A stretch of 64,000 bases of DNA from Thermodesulfobacteriota bacterium. GTDB taxonomy: Bacteria > Desulfobacterota > BSN033 > UBA1163. The position numbers and the translations under genes are program-made. The stretch spans positions 1 through 64,000 of the forward strand of contig JAOAHX010000017.1 in the NCBI GenBank assembly GCA_026415035.1, written 5' to 3'. The notes under the pieces were generated by a model, which made no database searches, was not told the origin of the DNA, and saw only the letters and a program-made list of their open reading frames with translations. Each line of letters opens with the position of its first letter. The first letter of the stretch is position 1. Of the stretch, positions 11,301 through 21,234 are shown piece after piece.

Positions 11301-12452
11301 TTGAAGGTCAAGGACGGACAGAAGGTGAAGGAGGGAGATCTGCTGGCCGAGTGGGATCCCTACTCCATTCCGGTCCTGACCGAAGTGAGTGGCCGGGTGA
11401 AGTTCGGGGACATCATCGAAGGGGTGACCATGCAGGAGCAGGTGGACGAATTCACCGGCCTCTCGAGGAAGGTGATCATCGAGTCGAAAGATCCGGATCT
11501 CCGGCCGAGGATCTCCATCAAAGATGAGAAGGGGAGGACGATGAACCTCCCCGGTTCCACCTCCCAGGCGCGATATCTCCTGCCGGTGGGGGCCAATATC
11601 TTCGTCTCCGAGGGGGATATGGTGGAGGCGGGGGATGTGATCGTGAAGATTCCCAGGGAGACGACCAAGACCAAGGACATCACCGGAGGGCTTCCCAGGG
11701 TGGCCGAGCTCTTCGAGGCCCGAAAACCGAAGGAGTATGCCCTGATCAGCGACATCGACGGGGTGGTGGAATTCAGCAAGGACCTCAAAGGAAAGCGAAA
11801 GGTGATCATCCGGCCCGAGGTGGGCGAACCCAAAGAGTATATCATCCCCAAGGGAAAACACGTGAGCGTCCATGAAGGGGACTTCGTCAAGGCGGGGGAG
11901 GCGTTGATGGATGGACCCGCCAATCCCCATGACATTTTGAGGGTCTTGGGCGATAAGGCCCTGGCGCGATATTTGGTGGACGAGATCCAGGAGGTCTACA
12001 AACTTCAAGGCGTCAAGATCAACGATAAACACATCGAGGTGATCGTCCGGCAGATGCTGAAACGGGTCAGGATCAAAGAGGTGGGCGACACCCACTTCCT
12101 GGTCGATGACCAGGTCGAGAAGCATGTCTTCGAGGAGGAGAATGCAAGGGTGATCGCCCAGGGGGGCAAACCCGCGGTGGCCGAGCCGCTCTTTTTGGGC
12201 ATCACCAAGGCCTCCCTCATCACCGACAGTTTCATCTCAGCGGCCTCCTTCCAGGAGACGACCAAGGTCCTGACGCAGGCGGCCGTCGCCGGGAAGATCG
12301 ATCACCTGAAGGGGCTGAAGGAGAACGTGATCATGGGACGGCTCATCCCCGCGGGGACCGGCCTTCCCAAATATCGCGATATGGAGATTTGGGTCGAAGG
12401 GTATACGGAGGAGGAGGCCCAACCGGAGGGGGGCGTCGAAGCCACCGCCTAA
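8334..12452 (+). CDS. rpoC: RNA polymerase beta' subunit
   Basis: A 1372-residue beta' subunit starting with TTG at 8334, 4-5 bases after AAGGAGGGG. The N-terminal zinc site ([19 protein letters not shown], about residues 70-88), the catalytic magnesium loop NADFDGDQM (about 458-466), and the second zinc site are intact. The latter comprises the DCGTLDG Cys near 801 and [11 protein letters not shown] near 874. [20 protein letters not shown] precedes the trigger loop region. It follows rpoB by 23 bases. The cluster ends here with a terminator; rpsL, rpsG and fusA do not follow. Confidence 0.98.
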   Translation: MEDYLSFFEKGKSAINYNAIRISIASPEKIESWSHGEVKKPETINYRTFKPEKDGLFCAKIFGPTKDYECNCGKYKRMKHRGIVCEKCGVEVIQSKVRRERMGHIRLATPVAHIWFLKSIPSKIGILADMTLRELERILYFEAYLVLDGKGTPYKRGEILSEERYREAKEKYGDALVVSQGAEAIRELLKGTNVKELSQKLREEMKETTSEAKKRRLAKRLKIIESFLESGNKPEWMILEVIPVIPPDLRPLVPLDGGRFATSDLNDLYRRVINRNNRLKRLLELNAPEIIIRNEKRMLQEAVDALFDNGKRGKTILGANKKPLKSLSDMLRGKQGRFRQNLLGKRVDYSGRSVIVVGPELKLHQCGLPKKMALELFKPFIYHQLEAKGLASTIKSAKKMIEKERPEVWDVLDEVIREHPVLLNRAPTLHRLGIQAFEPILIEGKAIQLHPLVCAAFNADFDGDQMAVHVPLSVEAQAEARVLMMSTNNILSPANGKPIIIPTQDIVLGIYYMTRERPYVKGEGKIFANPEEVRAAYDAQEMDLHARIKVRIDGNLVETTVGRVLLKEILPEEIPFSLINKVMKKGDLATLIDYCYRHCGDKKTVLLADRLKTLGYHYATLAGISISVGDMLIPSNKQELLEEAQKEIEKVQEQYTEGLITDGERYNKVIDIWAEVTENIAEVMLKELGTEVIEGPSGEKMVIDSFNPIYMMADSGARGSAQQVRQLAGMRGLMAKPSGEIIETPITANFREGLTVLQYFISTHGARKGLADTALKTANAGYLTRRLVDVAQDVVITEYDCGTLDGIEVESLIEGGEIIESMKDRILGRVALEDIRDPFSDEVIVKGNQEIDEALSEKIEDAGIDKVKIRSVLTCKSKRGVCALCYGRDLARGRLVNVGEAIGIIAAQSIGEPGTQLTMRTFHIGGAASRRAEQTTLESRIDGRIKFINLKTVKNREGHLIVMNRNGELAVLDENGRERRRYSVIYGAKLKVKDGQKVKEGDLLAEWDPYSIPVLTEVSGRVKFGDIIEGVTMQEQVDEFTGLSRKVIIESKDPDLRPRISIKDEKGRTMNLPGSTSQARYLLPVGANIFVSEGDMVEAGDVIVKIPRETTKTKDITGGLPRVAELFEARKPKEYALISDIDGVVEFSKDLKGKRKVIIRPEVGEPKEYIIPKGKHVSVHEGDFVKAGEALMDGPANPHDILRVLGDKALARYLVDEIQEVYKLQGVKINDKHIEVIVRQMLKRVRIKEVGDTHFLVDDQVEKHVFEEENARVIAQGGKPAVAEPLFLGITKASLITDSFISAASFQETTKVLTQAAVAGKIDHLKGLKENVIMGRLIPAGTGLPKYRDMEIWVEGYTEEEAQPEGGVEATA

Positions 12453-12480
12453 ATTCGCCTCCCCCGAACAGAGCCAACCG

Positions 12481-12522
12481 AGGCCCGTCCTTTGACCTTC
12501 CAGAGGATGGGCCTTCTTTTTT
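12481..12522 (+). terminator. Intrinsic terminator after rpoC
   Basis: The 10-bp stem AGGCCCGTCC (12481-12490) pairs with GGATGGGCCT (12505-12514), with one G-T wobble and a 14-nt loop. It is followed by TCTTTTTT. It lies 28 bases after the rpoC stop and before lgt, closing the ribosomal protein/RNA polymerase transcription unit. Confidence 0.85.
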
Positions 12523-12578
12523 GGCAGGCTCCTATTGCCGAAGGGGGCCGCGATCCGGCCTGCCGATCAGGAGGGGCG

Positions 12579-13349
12579 ATGACGGTCGATTTCAATCCGA
12601 TCATGGTCGAACTCGGGCCCATCCGGGTGAGCTGGTATGGGATGATGTACGTGTTGGGGTTCATCGCCTCCTACCTCCTGGTCCGTTATCAGATGAAGAA
12701 GAAGGACTTCGGGGTGACCCGGGTGGAGATCGAAAACCTCTACTTCTATCTCATCATCGGCCTGATGGTGGGTGCCCGTCTGGGGTACGTCCTCTTTTAC
12801 GATTTGAAGATGTATCTTCAAGCCCCCCTCGAAATCTTTGCCGTATGGAAAGGGGGGATGTCTTTCCACGGAGGGTTGATCGGCGTCCTGATCGTGGGGC
12901 TTTTGTTCTCGTGGAAACACCGGAAGTCTTTCTGGAGGATCGCCGACCTGATCACCGTCACCGCGCCGATCGGATTGGGACTGGGACGGATCGGCAACTT
13001 CATCAACGGCGAGCTCTATGGACGTGTGACCTCGGTTCCCTGGGCGATGATCTTTCCGAGGGGAGGGCCTCATCCTCGCCATCCTTCGCAGCTCTATGAG
13101 TGCGCCTTGGAAGGGGGGCTCCTCTTCCTCCTCCTCTGGTCTCTCAAAGACAGAGGGTTACCGAGGGGGGGATTGCTGGCCCTCTTTCTCCTCCTCTACG
13201 GCCTCTTTCGTTTTCTTGTCGAATTCTTCAGGGAACCCGATCCGCATCTCGGGTTCGTCCTCGGGCCCCTGACCCTGGGCCAGGTCTTCTCCCTGATCAT
13301 GATAGGGGGAGGTAGCGCGCTCTATTTCATCCTGAGAAAACGGGTTTGA
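12579..13349 (+). CDS. lgt: Prolipoprotein diacylglyceryl transferase
   Basis: A 256-residue polytopic inner-membrane enzyme that transfers diacylglycerol from phosphatidylglycerol to the lipobox cysteine of prolipoproteins. The Lgt signature GRIGNFINGELYGR is present, as are the catalytic-site segment MSFHGGLIG and RHPSQLYE. About seven hydrophobic segments are visible. The ATG at 12579 follows CAGGAGGGG; an upstream in-frame start at 12492 overlaps the rpoC terminator. Lgt is near-universal, so the call is firm. Confidence 0.95.
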   Translation: MTVDFNPIMVELGPIRVSWYGMMYVLGFIASYLLVRYQMKKKDFGVTRVEIENLYFYLIIGLMVGARLGYVLFYDLKMYLQAPLEIFAVWKGGMSFHGGLIGVLIVGLLFSWKHRKSFWRIADLITVTAPIGLGLGRIGNFINGELYGRVTSVPWAMIFPRGGPHPRHPSQLYECALEGGLLFLLLWSLKDRGLPRGGLLALFLLLYGLFRFLVEFFREPDPHLGFVLGPLTLGQVFSLIMIGGGSALYFILRKRV

Positions 13350-13374
13350 TTTTCTCTCTTTTTTGTCGTAAAAA
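13346..13374 (+). promoter_or_regulatory. Promoter of the TetR-type regulator gene
   Basis: TTGATT (13346-13351), a 17-bp spacer, then TAAAAA (13369-13374). The -35 overlaps the end of lgt and the palindromic operator begins at the last base of the -10, so regulator binding would block the start site. This is read from the sequence; neither box is perfect. Confidence 0.5.
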
Positions 13375-13389
13375 TGACCGGGTGGTCAT
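13374..13389. promoter_or_regulatory. Palindromic operator 1 (upstream of tetR gene)
   Basis: A perfect inverted repeat, ATGACC-GGGT-GGTCAT, of 6-4-6 geometry, directly downstream of the -10 of the regulator promoter. The same repeat with a different centre occurs at 14056-14071, on the other side of the regulator gene. The paired occurrence makes it a strong candidate for the binding site of the TetR-type protein encoded between them. Confidence 0.72.
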
Positions 13390-13397
13390 CGTCCTCC

Positions 13398-14039
13398 ATG
13401 GAAGCCAAGAAGACCTTCTTCAACCTGCCTGAAGAGAAGCAGAGGAGGGTGTTGGAAACGGCCCTCGAGGAGTTTTCAGAAAAAGGCTACCGGGCGGCAA
13501 GCATCAACCTGATCGTTTCGAGGCTCGGCATCGCCAAGGGTTCCATCTACCAGTATTTCTCCGACAAAAAGAGCCTCTTCCTCTACATCTTCGATTATGC
13601 GGTCGAATTGGTCCGGAAGAGGTTGAAGCAGGTCAAACAGGAGACCAAGGAGGAGCCTACCTTTGAAAGGATTCGAAGGTCCCTCCTTTCAGGGGTCGAC
13701 TTCATCGAAGAGCACCCCTTGATCTATCGGGGCTATCTAAAGATGATGTTCGAAAAGGAGGTCCCCTTTCGGGAAGACCTCTTGAAGAAGATCCGGCTTT
13801 TCTCATCGGATTACCTGACCTCCATTCTCGTCGAGGGAAGGCAGAGGGGAGAGGTCCGGACGGACGTGGACCTCGAGACCATGGTCTTTCTCCTCGATGC
13901 CGTCATGGATCGATGCTTACAGGCCTATGCCGTCGCTTATCTCGATCCCGGCCTGCGTCTTCATCGGGCCGATCGATCCGAATTGGAACGAAAGATCGAT
14001 AGGCTCGTCGAGGTGATCCGGACAGGGATCGGCAAATAA
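13398..14039 (+). CDS. TetR/AcrR-family transcriptional regulator
   Basis: A 213-residue TetR-family protein. The N-terminal helix-turn-helix covers about residues 8-55 (RRVLETALEEFSEKGYRAAS then GIAKGSIYQYFSDKKSLFLY). The C-terminal part is a helical ligand and dimer domain ending LVEVIRTGIGK. I chose the ATG at 13398 because the in-frame ATG at 13374 is the first half of the operator and overlaps the -10. No strong Shine-Dalgarno precedes either. Operators on both sides imply autoregulation and control of the downstream ubiD-ubiA-ABC genes. The effector is unknown; a quinone precursor or lipid-like molecule would fit the neighbours. Confidence 0.9.
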   Translation: MEAKKTFFNLPEEKQRRVLETALEEFSEKGYRAASINLIVSRLGIAKGSIYQYFSDKKSLFLYIFDYAVELVRKRLKQVKQETKEEPTFERIRRSLLSGVDFIEEHPLIYRGYLKMMFEKEVPFREDLLKKIRLFSSDYLTSILVEGRQRGEVRTDVDLETMVFLLDAVMDRCLQAYAVAYLDPGLRLHRADRSELERKIDRLVEVIRTGIGK

Positions 14040-14055
14040 AAATTTTGAGGTGAGA

Positions 14056-14071
14056 ATGACCAACCGGTCAC
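14056..14071. promoter_or_regulatory. Palindromic operator 2 (upstream of ubiD)
   Basis: ATGACC-AACC-GGTCAC shares the TGACC-N4-GGTCA core and 6-4-6 geometry with operator 1. It lies 17 bases before the ubiD ATG, between the regulator gene and the enzyme/transporter genes. Binding here would affect transcription into, or from just upstream of, ubiD. I saw no clean separate promoter in the 48-bp gap. Confidence 0.7.
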
Positions 14072-14087
14072 TCCGAGGGGAGGAGCG

Positions 14088-15530
14088 ATGTCCTTCAGGG
14101 ATCTCCAGCAATTGATCGCCTCGCTGGAAAAGGAAGGGGAACTGAGAAGGATTGGGCATCCCGTCAGTCCGATACTCGAGATCACGGAGATCACCGATCG
14201 GGTGAGCAAGAGGAGAGGTCCGGCGCTCTATTTCGAAAGGGTAGAAGGACATCGCTTTCCCGTGGTGACGAACCTCTTCGGTTCTGAAAAGAGGATCCGG
14301 CTCTCCTTTGGGGGACGATCCCCTGAGGAGATCGGAAGAAAGATCAAGACCCTGTTGGGGATGGAACCGCCCGATACCCTCTGGAAGAAGATCAAGGCCA
14401 TCCCCGACCTCCTTCAGCTTTCGAAGGTATTCCCCAAAAGGGCGCAAAGGGCCCCCTGTCAGGAGATCATCCTGAGGGAGCCCGACCTCGGGATCCTCCC
14501 GGCCCTTCAGTGCTGGCCTGAAGATGGGGGAAGGTTCATCACCTTTCCGGTGGTGATCACCCGGGATCCTGAAACGGGCAAGAGAAATATGGGGATGTAC
14601 CGGTTACAGGTGTTCGACGCGAAGACCCTGGGGGTTCACTGGCATCCCCAGAAGGGAGGGGCTCACCACCTCCGGGTGGCTGAGAGGAGAAAGGAGAGGC
14701 TGGAGGTGGCGGTGGCCTTGGGTCCGGATCCTGCGACCCTCTATGCGGCCACGGCACCGCTTCCCGAGGGAATGGATGAGTTCCTCTTTGCGGGCCTTCT
14801 GAGGGAAGAGCCGGTCGAGATGGTTTCAGGTCTCACGGTCTCCCTGGAGGTACCGGCCCAATCCCAGTTCGTCATCGAAGGGTATATCGAACCTGGCGAG
14901 AGGAGGGTGGAGGGACCTTTTGGAGACCATACCGGTTTTTACTCCCTCCCTGACCTCTACCCCGTGATCCATGTCACCGCACTCACCCATCGGAGGGATG
15001 CCATCTATCCGGCCACGATCGTCGGGATCCCTCCCATGGAGGATGCCTATCTCGGATGGGCGACGGAGAGGATCTTTCTCCCCCTGATCCAGATGCAGCT
15101 GCCCGAGATCGTCGATCTCCATATGCCGGCCGAGGGGGTCTTCCACAACCTTGTCTTCGTCTCTATCGAGAAGCGGTATCCCGGCCATGCAAGGAAGGTC
15201 GGCCATGCCCTCTGGGGGATGGGACAGATGATGTTTGCCAAGGTGATCGTCCTCTTCGATGCGGAGGTGGATGTTCAGAACCTCTCCGAGTGCCTCTGGA
15301 TCCTGGGGGCCAACATCGATCCGAAGAGAGATGTCTTCTTCGCCGAGGGACCGGTCGACGCTCTCGATCATGCCTCGCCCCTTCCCCATTATGGAAGTAA
15401 AATGGGGATCGATGCGACCAAGAAATGGCCGGAGGAGGGATTTCAGCGGCCCTGGCCGAATAAGATCGAGATGGATCGGGAGGTGAAAAGACGGATTGAT
15501 CAGTTGTGGCCCCTCCTCGGCCTGGAGTAA
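14088..15530 (+). CDS. UbiD-family decarboxylase
   Basis: A 480-residue UbiD-family enzyme; these use prenylated FMN to decarboxylate aromatic or unsaturated acids. The conserved core includes RNMGMYRLQVFDAKTLGVHW, HPQKGGAHH (about residues 185-193), the GPFGDHTGFYS segment near residue 285, and the C-terminal GIDATKKWPEEGF. GGGGAGG precedes the ATG. It is 7 bases from a UbiA-type prenyltransferase, the classic quinone pair: 3-polyprenyl-4-hydroxybenzoate decarboxylase in ubiquinone synthesis, or the corresponding step of the futalosine menaquinone route. The menaquinone role is more likely in an anaerobe, but this is an inference. No ubiX is nearby. Confidence 0.87.
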   Translation: MSFRDLQQLIASLEKEGELRRIGHPVSPILEITEITDRVSKRRGPALYFERVEGHRFPVVTNLFGSEKRIRLSFGGRSPEEIGRKIKTLLGMEPPDTLWKKIKAIPDLLQLSKVFPKRAQRAPCQEIILREPDLGILPALQCWPEDGGRFITFPVVITRDPETGKRNMGMYRLQVFDAKTLGVHWHPQKGGAHHLRVAERRKERLEVAVALGPDPATLYAATAPLPEGMDEFLFAGLLREEPVEMVSGLTVSLEVPAQSQFVIEGYIEPGERRVEGPFGDHTGFYSLPDLYPVIHVTALTHRRDAIYPATIVGIPPMEDAYLGWATERIFLPLIQMQLPEIVDLHMPAEGVFHNLVFVSIEKRYPGHARKVGHALWGMGQMMFAKVIVLFDAEVDVQNLSECLWILGANIDPKRDVFFAEGPVDALDHASPLPHYGSKMGIDATKKWPEEGFQRPWPNKIEMDREVKRRIDQLWPLLGLE

Positions 15531-15537
15531 GGGGAGC

Positions 15538-16398
15538 ATGAACCTCTTGAAACGGATCGGAATCGTCCTGGAGGCGATCAAATTCGAGCACACGATTTTT
15601 GCGCTTCCCTTCGCCTTCTCAGGGGCGGTCCTCGCCGCCGAAGGACTGCCCACGCTTCGTCAAGGGGGATGGATCCTTCTGGCGATGGTCGGGGCGAGGA
15701 GCAGCGCCATGGCCTTCAATCGACTGGTGGATGCGACCTACGATGGGCAGAACCCGAGGACAAAAGATCGGGCCCTTCCCCGGGGATTGCTCTCGAAGAG
15801 GTTTTTCATCGGCCTCATCCTCCTCTCCTCGGGGGTGTTCATCCTATCCGCCTGGATGCTCAACCCCTTGACCTTTGCCCTCTCTTTTCCGGGGCTGGCC
15901 TGGATCCTTTTCTACTCTTACACCAAACGCTTTACCGCCCTGTCCCACCTCGTCCTCGGATTTTCCTTGAGTTTCGCTCCCATCGGGGCCCACATCGCCA
16001 TCAAAGGGGCCATCGAATTCCTCCCCATCCTTCTCGGACTCGGAACGATGTTCTGGGTGGCGGGGTTCGACGTCCTCTATGCGTGCCTCGATTACGAATT
16101 CGATCGAAAGGCCCGCCTCTTCTCCATCCCGAGATTGTTCGGCATATCAAAGGCCTTGCACGTGGCCAAAGGTTTCCATGCCTTGGCCCTCCTCTTCTTC
16201 CTTCTGACCGGAATCTGGGGCGGGATGGGGACGATCTATTTCTTGGGGACCTTGCTGGTCTTCGTCTTCCTTTCGGTGGAGCATGCGATCCTCTCTCCGG
16301 AGGACCTTTCGAAGATCAACGTCTCCTTCTTTACGATGAACGGGATGGTCAGCATCGTCCTCTTTCTGGCCATCCTTTTCGATACCATCCAAAAATAG
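15538..16398 (+). CDS. UbiA-family polyprenyltransferase
   Basis: A 286-residue membrane prenyltransferase with about eight hydrophobic segments. It has both Asp-rich motifs of the UbiA superfamily: NRLVDATYD (about residues 61-69) and DVLYACLDYEFDRKA (about 179). It also has the lineage-typical opening KFEHTIFALPFAFSGA. Such enzymes attach a polyprenyl chain to 4-hydroxybenzoate or a naphthoate (UbiA/MqnP types). The ATG at 15538 follows GGGGAG, 7 bases after ubiD, so the two act in one pathway. The exact aromatic acceptor cannot be read from sequence. Confidence 0.88.
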   Translation: MNLLKRIGIVLEAIKFEHTIFALPFAFSGAVLAAEGLPTLRQGGWILLAMVGARSSAMAFNRLVDATYDGQNPRTKDRALPRGLLSKRFFIGLILLSSGVFILSAWMLNPLTFALSFPGLAWILFYSYTKRFTALSHLVLGFSLSFAPIGAHIAIKGAIEFLPILLGLGTMFWVAGFDVLYACLDYEFDRKARLFSIPRLFGISKALHVAKGFHALALLFFLLTGIWGGMGTIYFLGTLLVFVFLSVEHAILSPEDLSKINVSFFTMNGMVSIVLFLAILFDTIQK

Positions 16399-16407
16399 GA
16401 GGAAGAG

Positions 16408-17358
16408 ATGCCAAGACACTTCATCTGTTTCGGCTTGATCCTTGGAGGGATGGTGGCGTTTTTCCTGACGGCCCAAGCCGAGGCCTCCCCCATCCGAATC
16501 GGGGTACTTCCGATCGTGGAATCCCTGCCCTTCTTCGTCGCCCAGGAGAAGGGACTGTTTCAGGCCTCTGGGGTGAAGGTCGAGATCGTCTCCTTTGCGA
16601 GCGCCTTGGAGCGGGACAGCGCCCTCCAAGCCGGATCCATTCACGGGGCGATCCAGGACCTTCTCGGGATGTGCTTGTTTAAGAGCAGGGACCTCCCTTA
16701 CCGCATCGTCACCAATATCACCCTGCCGACCTCGAAGAAGGACCTCTTCGTCGTCCTGGCCTCACCGGGCTCCGGCCTGAAGACGATCGAAGACCTCCGC
16801 GGCAACGAGATCGGCCTCTCCTCCTACACGGTGGCCGAATATGTCACCGATTCCCTCCTCGGCCAGAGAGGGGTGCGGATCGACGAGGTAAAGAAGGTGG
16901 AGGTGAAGAAGATCCCCCTCCGCTTTCAGATGCTCATGGAAGGAAAGTTGAAGGCGGCCACCCTTCCGGAGCCCCTGGCCTCGCTGGCCCTCTTTCAGGG
17001 GGCGAGGAAGCTGGGTGGGGATTATGGCCTGAAAGGGACCCAGGTCGTTCTCGTTTTCCAAGACCCCCTAATCCGTTCCGAAAGGGAACTCCTGGTCCGT
17101 TTCGGCAAGGCCTATGCCCAGGCCGTCCGGATGATCAACGAAGACCCCTTGCGGTGGAGGGAACTCCTCGTGGAGAAGGGGAGGCTGCCCGCTCCGATCA
17201 AGGAGATCTATGAGATGAACCCCTTCTCCGAGATCTCCCTCCCCCAACCCGATGAGATCCAGGCGGTGAGGACTTGGATGGAGGGAAAGGGGCTCGACAC
17301 CTCGAAGGTGTCCTCTCCTTTGCTGGTCAACGACCTCTGGGTTCATGGGGTGCGATGA
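16408..17358 (+). CDS. ABC transporter substrate-binding protein (NitT/TauT type)
   Basis: A 316-residue periplasmic binding protein of the NMT1/SsuA-like family. A signal peptide is clear: a short basic start, a hydrophobic core, then cleavage near AQAEA-SPIRIG. Family features are IRIGVLPIVESLPFFVAQEKGLF, GSIHGAIQDLL, and DLRGNEIGLSSYT. It starts 9 bases after the ubiA-type gene with a TAGGAGGAAG site and overlaps the ATPase gene by ATGA. Family members bind nitrate, sulfonates, thiamine precursors or aromatic acids; the substrate here is unknown. The linkage to UbiD/UbiA suggests an aromatic or quinone-related compound, which is an inference. Confidence 0.87.
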   Translation: MPRHFICFGLILGGMVAFFLTAQAEASPIRIGVLPIVESLPFFVAQEKGLFQASGVKVEIVSFASALERDSALQAGSIHGAIQDLLGMCLFKSRDLPYRIVTNITLPTSKKDLFVVLASPGSGLKTIEDLRGNEIGLSSYTVAEYVTDSLLGQRGVRIDEVKKVEVKKIPLRFQMLMEGKLKAATLPEPLASLALFQGARKLGGDYGLKGTQVVLVFQDPLIRSERELLVRFGKAYAQAVRMINEDPLRWRELLVEKGRLPAPIKEIYEMNPFSEISLPQPDEIQAVRTWMEGKGLDTSKVSSPLLVNDLWVHGVR

Positions 17359-18098
17359 TCCAAGTCAGGAATCTCTCCACCTCCTATGGGGAGAAGGGAT
17401 CGAGAAAGATTGTTTTTAAAGGGCTCTCCTTCGAGATCTCTTCGGGCGTTCCCCTAAGCGTGATCGGTCCCTCGGGGTGCGGCAAGACCACGCTTCTTTA
17501 CGTGCTGTCGGGCCTGAAAAAACCGGATGCCGGAGAGATCCTCTTCAAGGGAGAGCCGCTCGATGGACACCGGAGGGAGATCGCCCTGGTCCTTCAACAT
17601 TACGGACTCCTCCCTTGGAAGACGGTCTATCAGAACGCCTCGCTCGGATTGAAGATCAGGGGCTTTTCGAAGCAGGCTTCGAAGGAGATCGTCCTTCCGA
17701 TCCTTCGTGAGCTGGCGATCGAGCACCTCCTGGAGCGGTATCCCGGTCAGTTGAGCGGCGGGGAGAAACAGCGGGTTGCCATTGCGAGGGCCCTGGCCCT
17801 CCGGCCTTCCCTTCTCCTTCTGGATGAACCCTTCTCCTCCCTCGACGCCTTCACCCGGGAGCACCTGCAGAACCTTATTCTGAAGATCTGCCGCCAGAGG
17901 GAACTGGCCCTCGTCCATGTGACCCACAGTATCGAAGAGGCGGTCTTCTTAGGAGAGAGGGCGCTGGTGATGCACGAAGGGGGATACGATCTGCTCTCCC
18001 TCGACGGGATCCGGATGGTGGAAAGAGACCCCGAGTATCGGAAGAGCGACCTTTTCCATCGGTACTGCAACCTGATGAGAAGCCATCTGAAGAGGTAG
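17355..18098 (+). CDS. ABC transporter ATP-binding protein (NitT/TauT type)
   Basis: A 247-residue ATPase with Walker A GPSGCGKTT (about residues 37-45), signature LSGGEKQRVAIARALALRP, Walker B LLLLDEPFSSLD and the switch His in LVHVTHSIEEA. The start overlaps the binding-protein stop (ATGA), implying translational coupling. It energises the permease encoded 3 bases downstream. Family resemblance is to SsuB/TauB. Confidence 0.92.
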   Translation: MIQVRNLSTSYGEKGSRKIVFKGLSFEISSGVPLSVIGPSGCGKTTLLYVLSGLKKPDAGEILFKGEPLDGHRREIALVLQHYGLLPWKTVYQNASLGLKIRGFSKQASKEIVLPILRELAIEHLLERYPGQLSGGEKQRVAIARALALRPSLLLLDEPFSSLDAFTREHLQNLILKICRQRELALVHVTHSIEEAVFLGERALVMHEGGYDLLSLDGIRMVERDPEYRKSDLFHRYCNLMRSHLKR

Positions 18099-18101
18099 AG
18101 G

Positions 18102-18839
18102 ATGTTGAGGGGACGAACCCTTTGGGCGTTGACGATGATCTTTGCGATCTGGTATCTCCTCGCCGTCTCTTTCGAGAGTCCCATTCTGCCCTTTCCTCAC
18201 ACCGTCTTTTTTGCGCTTCCGCTCTACCTCCGGAAAGGACTGGCAGGACATTTTTTGGTCAGCGGCTACCGGGCCCTGATGGGGCTCCTCTTGGCCCTGG
18301 TCACCGCCGTTCCCGTCGGTCTCTATTTAGGCAGGCGGAAGAAGGTCGATGAGCTGATCTCTCCCATGATCTATCTCCTCTATCCCATCCCGAAGATCGT
18401 CTTCCTTCCCCTCGTCCTTCTCCTCTTCGGTCTGGGCGATGGCTCCAAGATCTTCATCCTCTACCTCATCGTCTTCTTTCAGATCTTGGTGACGACCCGG
18501 GATGCGGCCAAGGGGATCGACGAGGAGCAGATCCTCTCGGTCCTTTCGCTCGGGGCCAGTCCGTTTCAAATCTTTCTCCACACGGTCATTCCGGCCTGTC
18601 TTCCCAAGGTCTTGACCTCTCTGAGGATCAGTATCGGAACGGCCATCGCCGTTCTCTTCTTTGTGGAGTCCTTCGCGACCGAAAACGGCCTCGGGTTCTT
18701 CATTCTCGACGCGTGGGCCAGGCTCGATTACCTGGCGATGTATGGCGGAATCGTCGGGATGGGCCTTTTGGGGGTGATCCTGTACGAGATGGTCGACCGG
18801 ATCGAACGAAAGGTGTGTCGATGGATGTTTCCGGCCTAA
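18102..18839 (+). CDS. ABC transporter permease (NitT/TauT type)
   Basis: A 245-residue inner-membrane permease with about six hydrophobic segments. The cytoplasmic EAA-type loop SLGASPFQIFLHTVIPACLP (about residues 147-166) would contact the ATPase. GLYLGRRKKVDELISPMIY and the TauC-like IPKIVFLPLVLLLFGLGDGSK region fit the SsuC/TauC family. Last gene of the TetR-flanked unit; no convincing terminator was seen in the 80-bp convergent gap that follows. Confidence 0.9.
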   Translation: MLRGRTLWALTMIFAIWYLLAVSFESPILPFPHTVFFALPLYLRKGLAGHFLVSGYRALMGLLLALVTAVPVGLYLGRRKKVDELISPMIYLLYPIPKIVFLPLVLLLFGLGDGSKIFILYLIVFFQILVTTRDAAKGIDEEQILSVLSLGASPFQIFLHTVIPACLPKVLTSLRISIGTAIAVLFFVESFATENGLGFFILDAWARLDYLAMYGGIVGMGLLGVILYEMVDRIERKVCRWMFPA

Positions 18840-18919
18840 ACGGTCAGGGCCTTTTTAAAGGGAAACGGAGGAGGGTCGACCGAACTCCATCGCCCCCCTC
18901 GGAGTCCAAGGACCTCTGA

Positions 18920-19741
18920 TCAGAGACCGCTCATGGCCATCTGGACCACCAACAGATCGTTGGAGACCTTCTGGACCCCTTTGACCCGCTTGATCAGGGC
19001 CTCGATCTTCTCCTTTGCCTCCTGAGAATTGACCATTCCGAAGACCCGGACGGTTTCGTCCGCTTCGATCGAAAAGAAGACATGAGAGGTCAGGAGGCCA
19101 GATTCGAGGAGAGCGGACTCGACCTGCCGCTGGAGAGAGAGCCTCCTCAGATTGAGGATCGAATCCACCCCACAGGATTTGATCTCTTCGGTCTTGGCCC
19201 CCTCGACGATCATCCGGGCGGCAAAGTCGACGCTCAGCTTATCCGTGTTGAGGACCAGGTCGTAGAGGTGGGGGTTGAGCCATTCCTCGTGGAAGGCAAA
19301 GTGGATGAACCCCTTCTTGTCCTCGTCCGAACGTTGGATCATCCGTTCCGCCACCTCCTGAGCGACGCCCCTCTCCTCCATGAGCCTTCGGATCCTTTTC
19401 TCCAGGGAGCCAATGATCAAGACATGAAAGGCGCAATCAAAGGAGTGGAGCAGAAGTTGGCTGCCCTTTCCGAAGAAGACGGCGTCGCCTTGTTTAGCTA
19501 CCTCGTAGATCACCGACTGGAGCCGATCGAGATAGATTTTGGGCTTCTCGCTGAAGAGGCGTTCCCAGAGGGCCGGGCTCTTCTCCCCCAACTTTTGGAG
19601 GTCGGAGAGGTATCCTAAGTCCTCCGCGGCCTTGAGGAGTTCCTCCTCGCCGTAAAAGGTGTAATTGAGGTCCTTGGCCACCTTTCTCGCAATGGCCTCC
19701 CCATTCGTTCCCAGCATCGAAGAAACAGTGATGAAATACAT
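18920..19741 (-). CDS. Cytidylate kinase-like protein fused to a BON domain
   Basis: A 273-residue two-domain protein. Residues 1-200 resemble the cytidylate kinase-like family (PF13189 type): an ITVSS start followed by LGTNGEAIARKVAKDL, then VFFGKGSQLLL, RIRRLMEERGVAQ, and LYDLVLNTDKLSVDFAA. The canonical GSGG-type P-loop is replaced by GTNG. Residues about 205-270 look like a BON domain (VESALLESGLLTSHVFFSIE, then VRVFGMVNSQEAKEKIEALI). BON domains bind phospholipids or other ligands. AAAGGAGG precedes the ATG. It lies 57 bp downstream of fumC on the same strand. The function is unknown; it may be a sensor rather than a nucleotide kinase. Confidence 0.75.
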   Translation of the reverse strand: MYFITVSSMLGTNGEAIARKVAKDLNYTFYGEEELLKAAEDLGYLSDLQKLGEKSPALWERLFSEKPKIYLDRLQSVIYEVAKQGDAVFFGKGSQLLLHSFDCAFHVLIIGSLEKRIRRLMEERGVAQEVAERMIQRSDEDKKGFIHFAFHEEWLNPHLYDLVLNTDKLSVDFAARMIVEGAKTEEIKSCGVDSILNLRRLSLQRQVESALLESGLLTSHVFFSIEADETVRVFGMVNSQEAKEKIEALIKRVKGVQKVSNDLLVVQMAMSGL

Positions 19742-19798
19742 CCGTGGGCCCTCCTTTCTTGATCTCTGAGTTAATGATGGTCATTGGAAAAGATCCTG

Positions 19799-21220
<1,422 letters not shown>

Positions 21221-21234
21221 GGTTGGCCTCCTTC

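Noticed and set aside
9486-12125. An 879-codon open frame on the minus strand opposite rpoC
   Set aside because: Same codon-bias shadow effect; composition is not protein-like and no motif is present.
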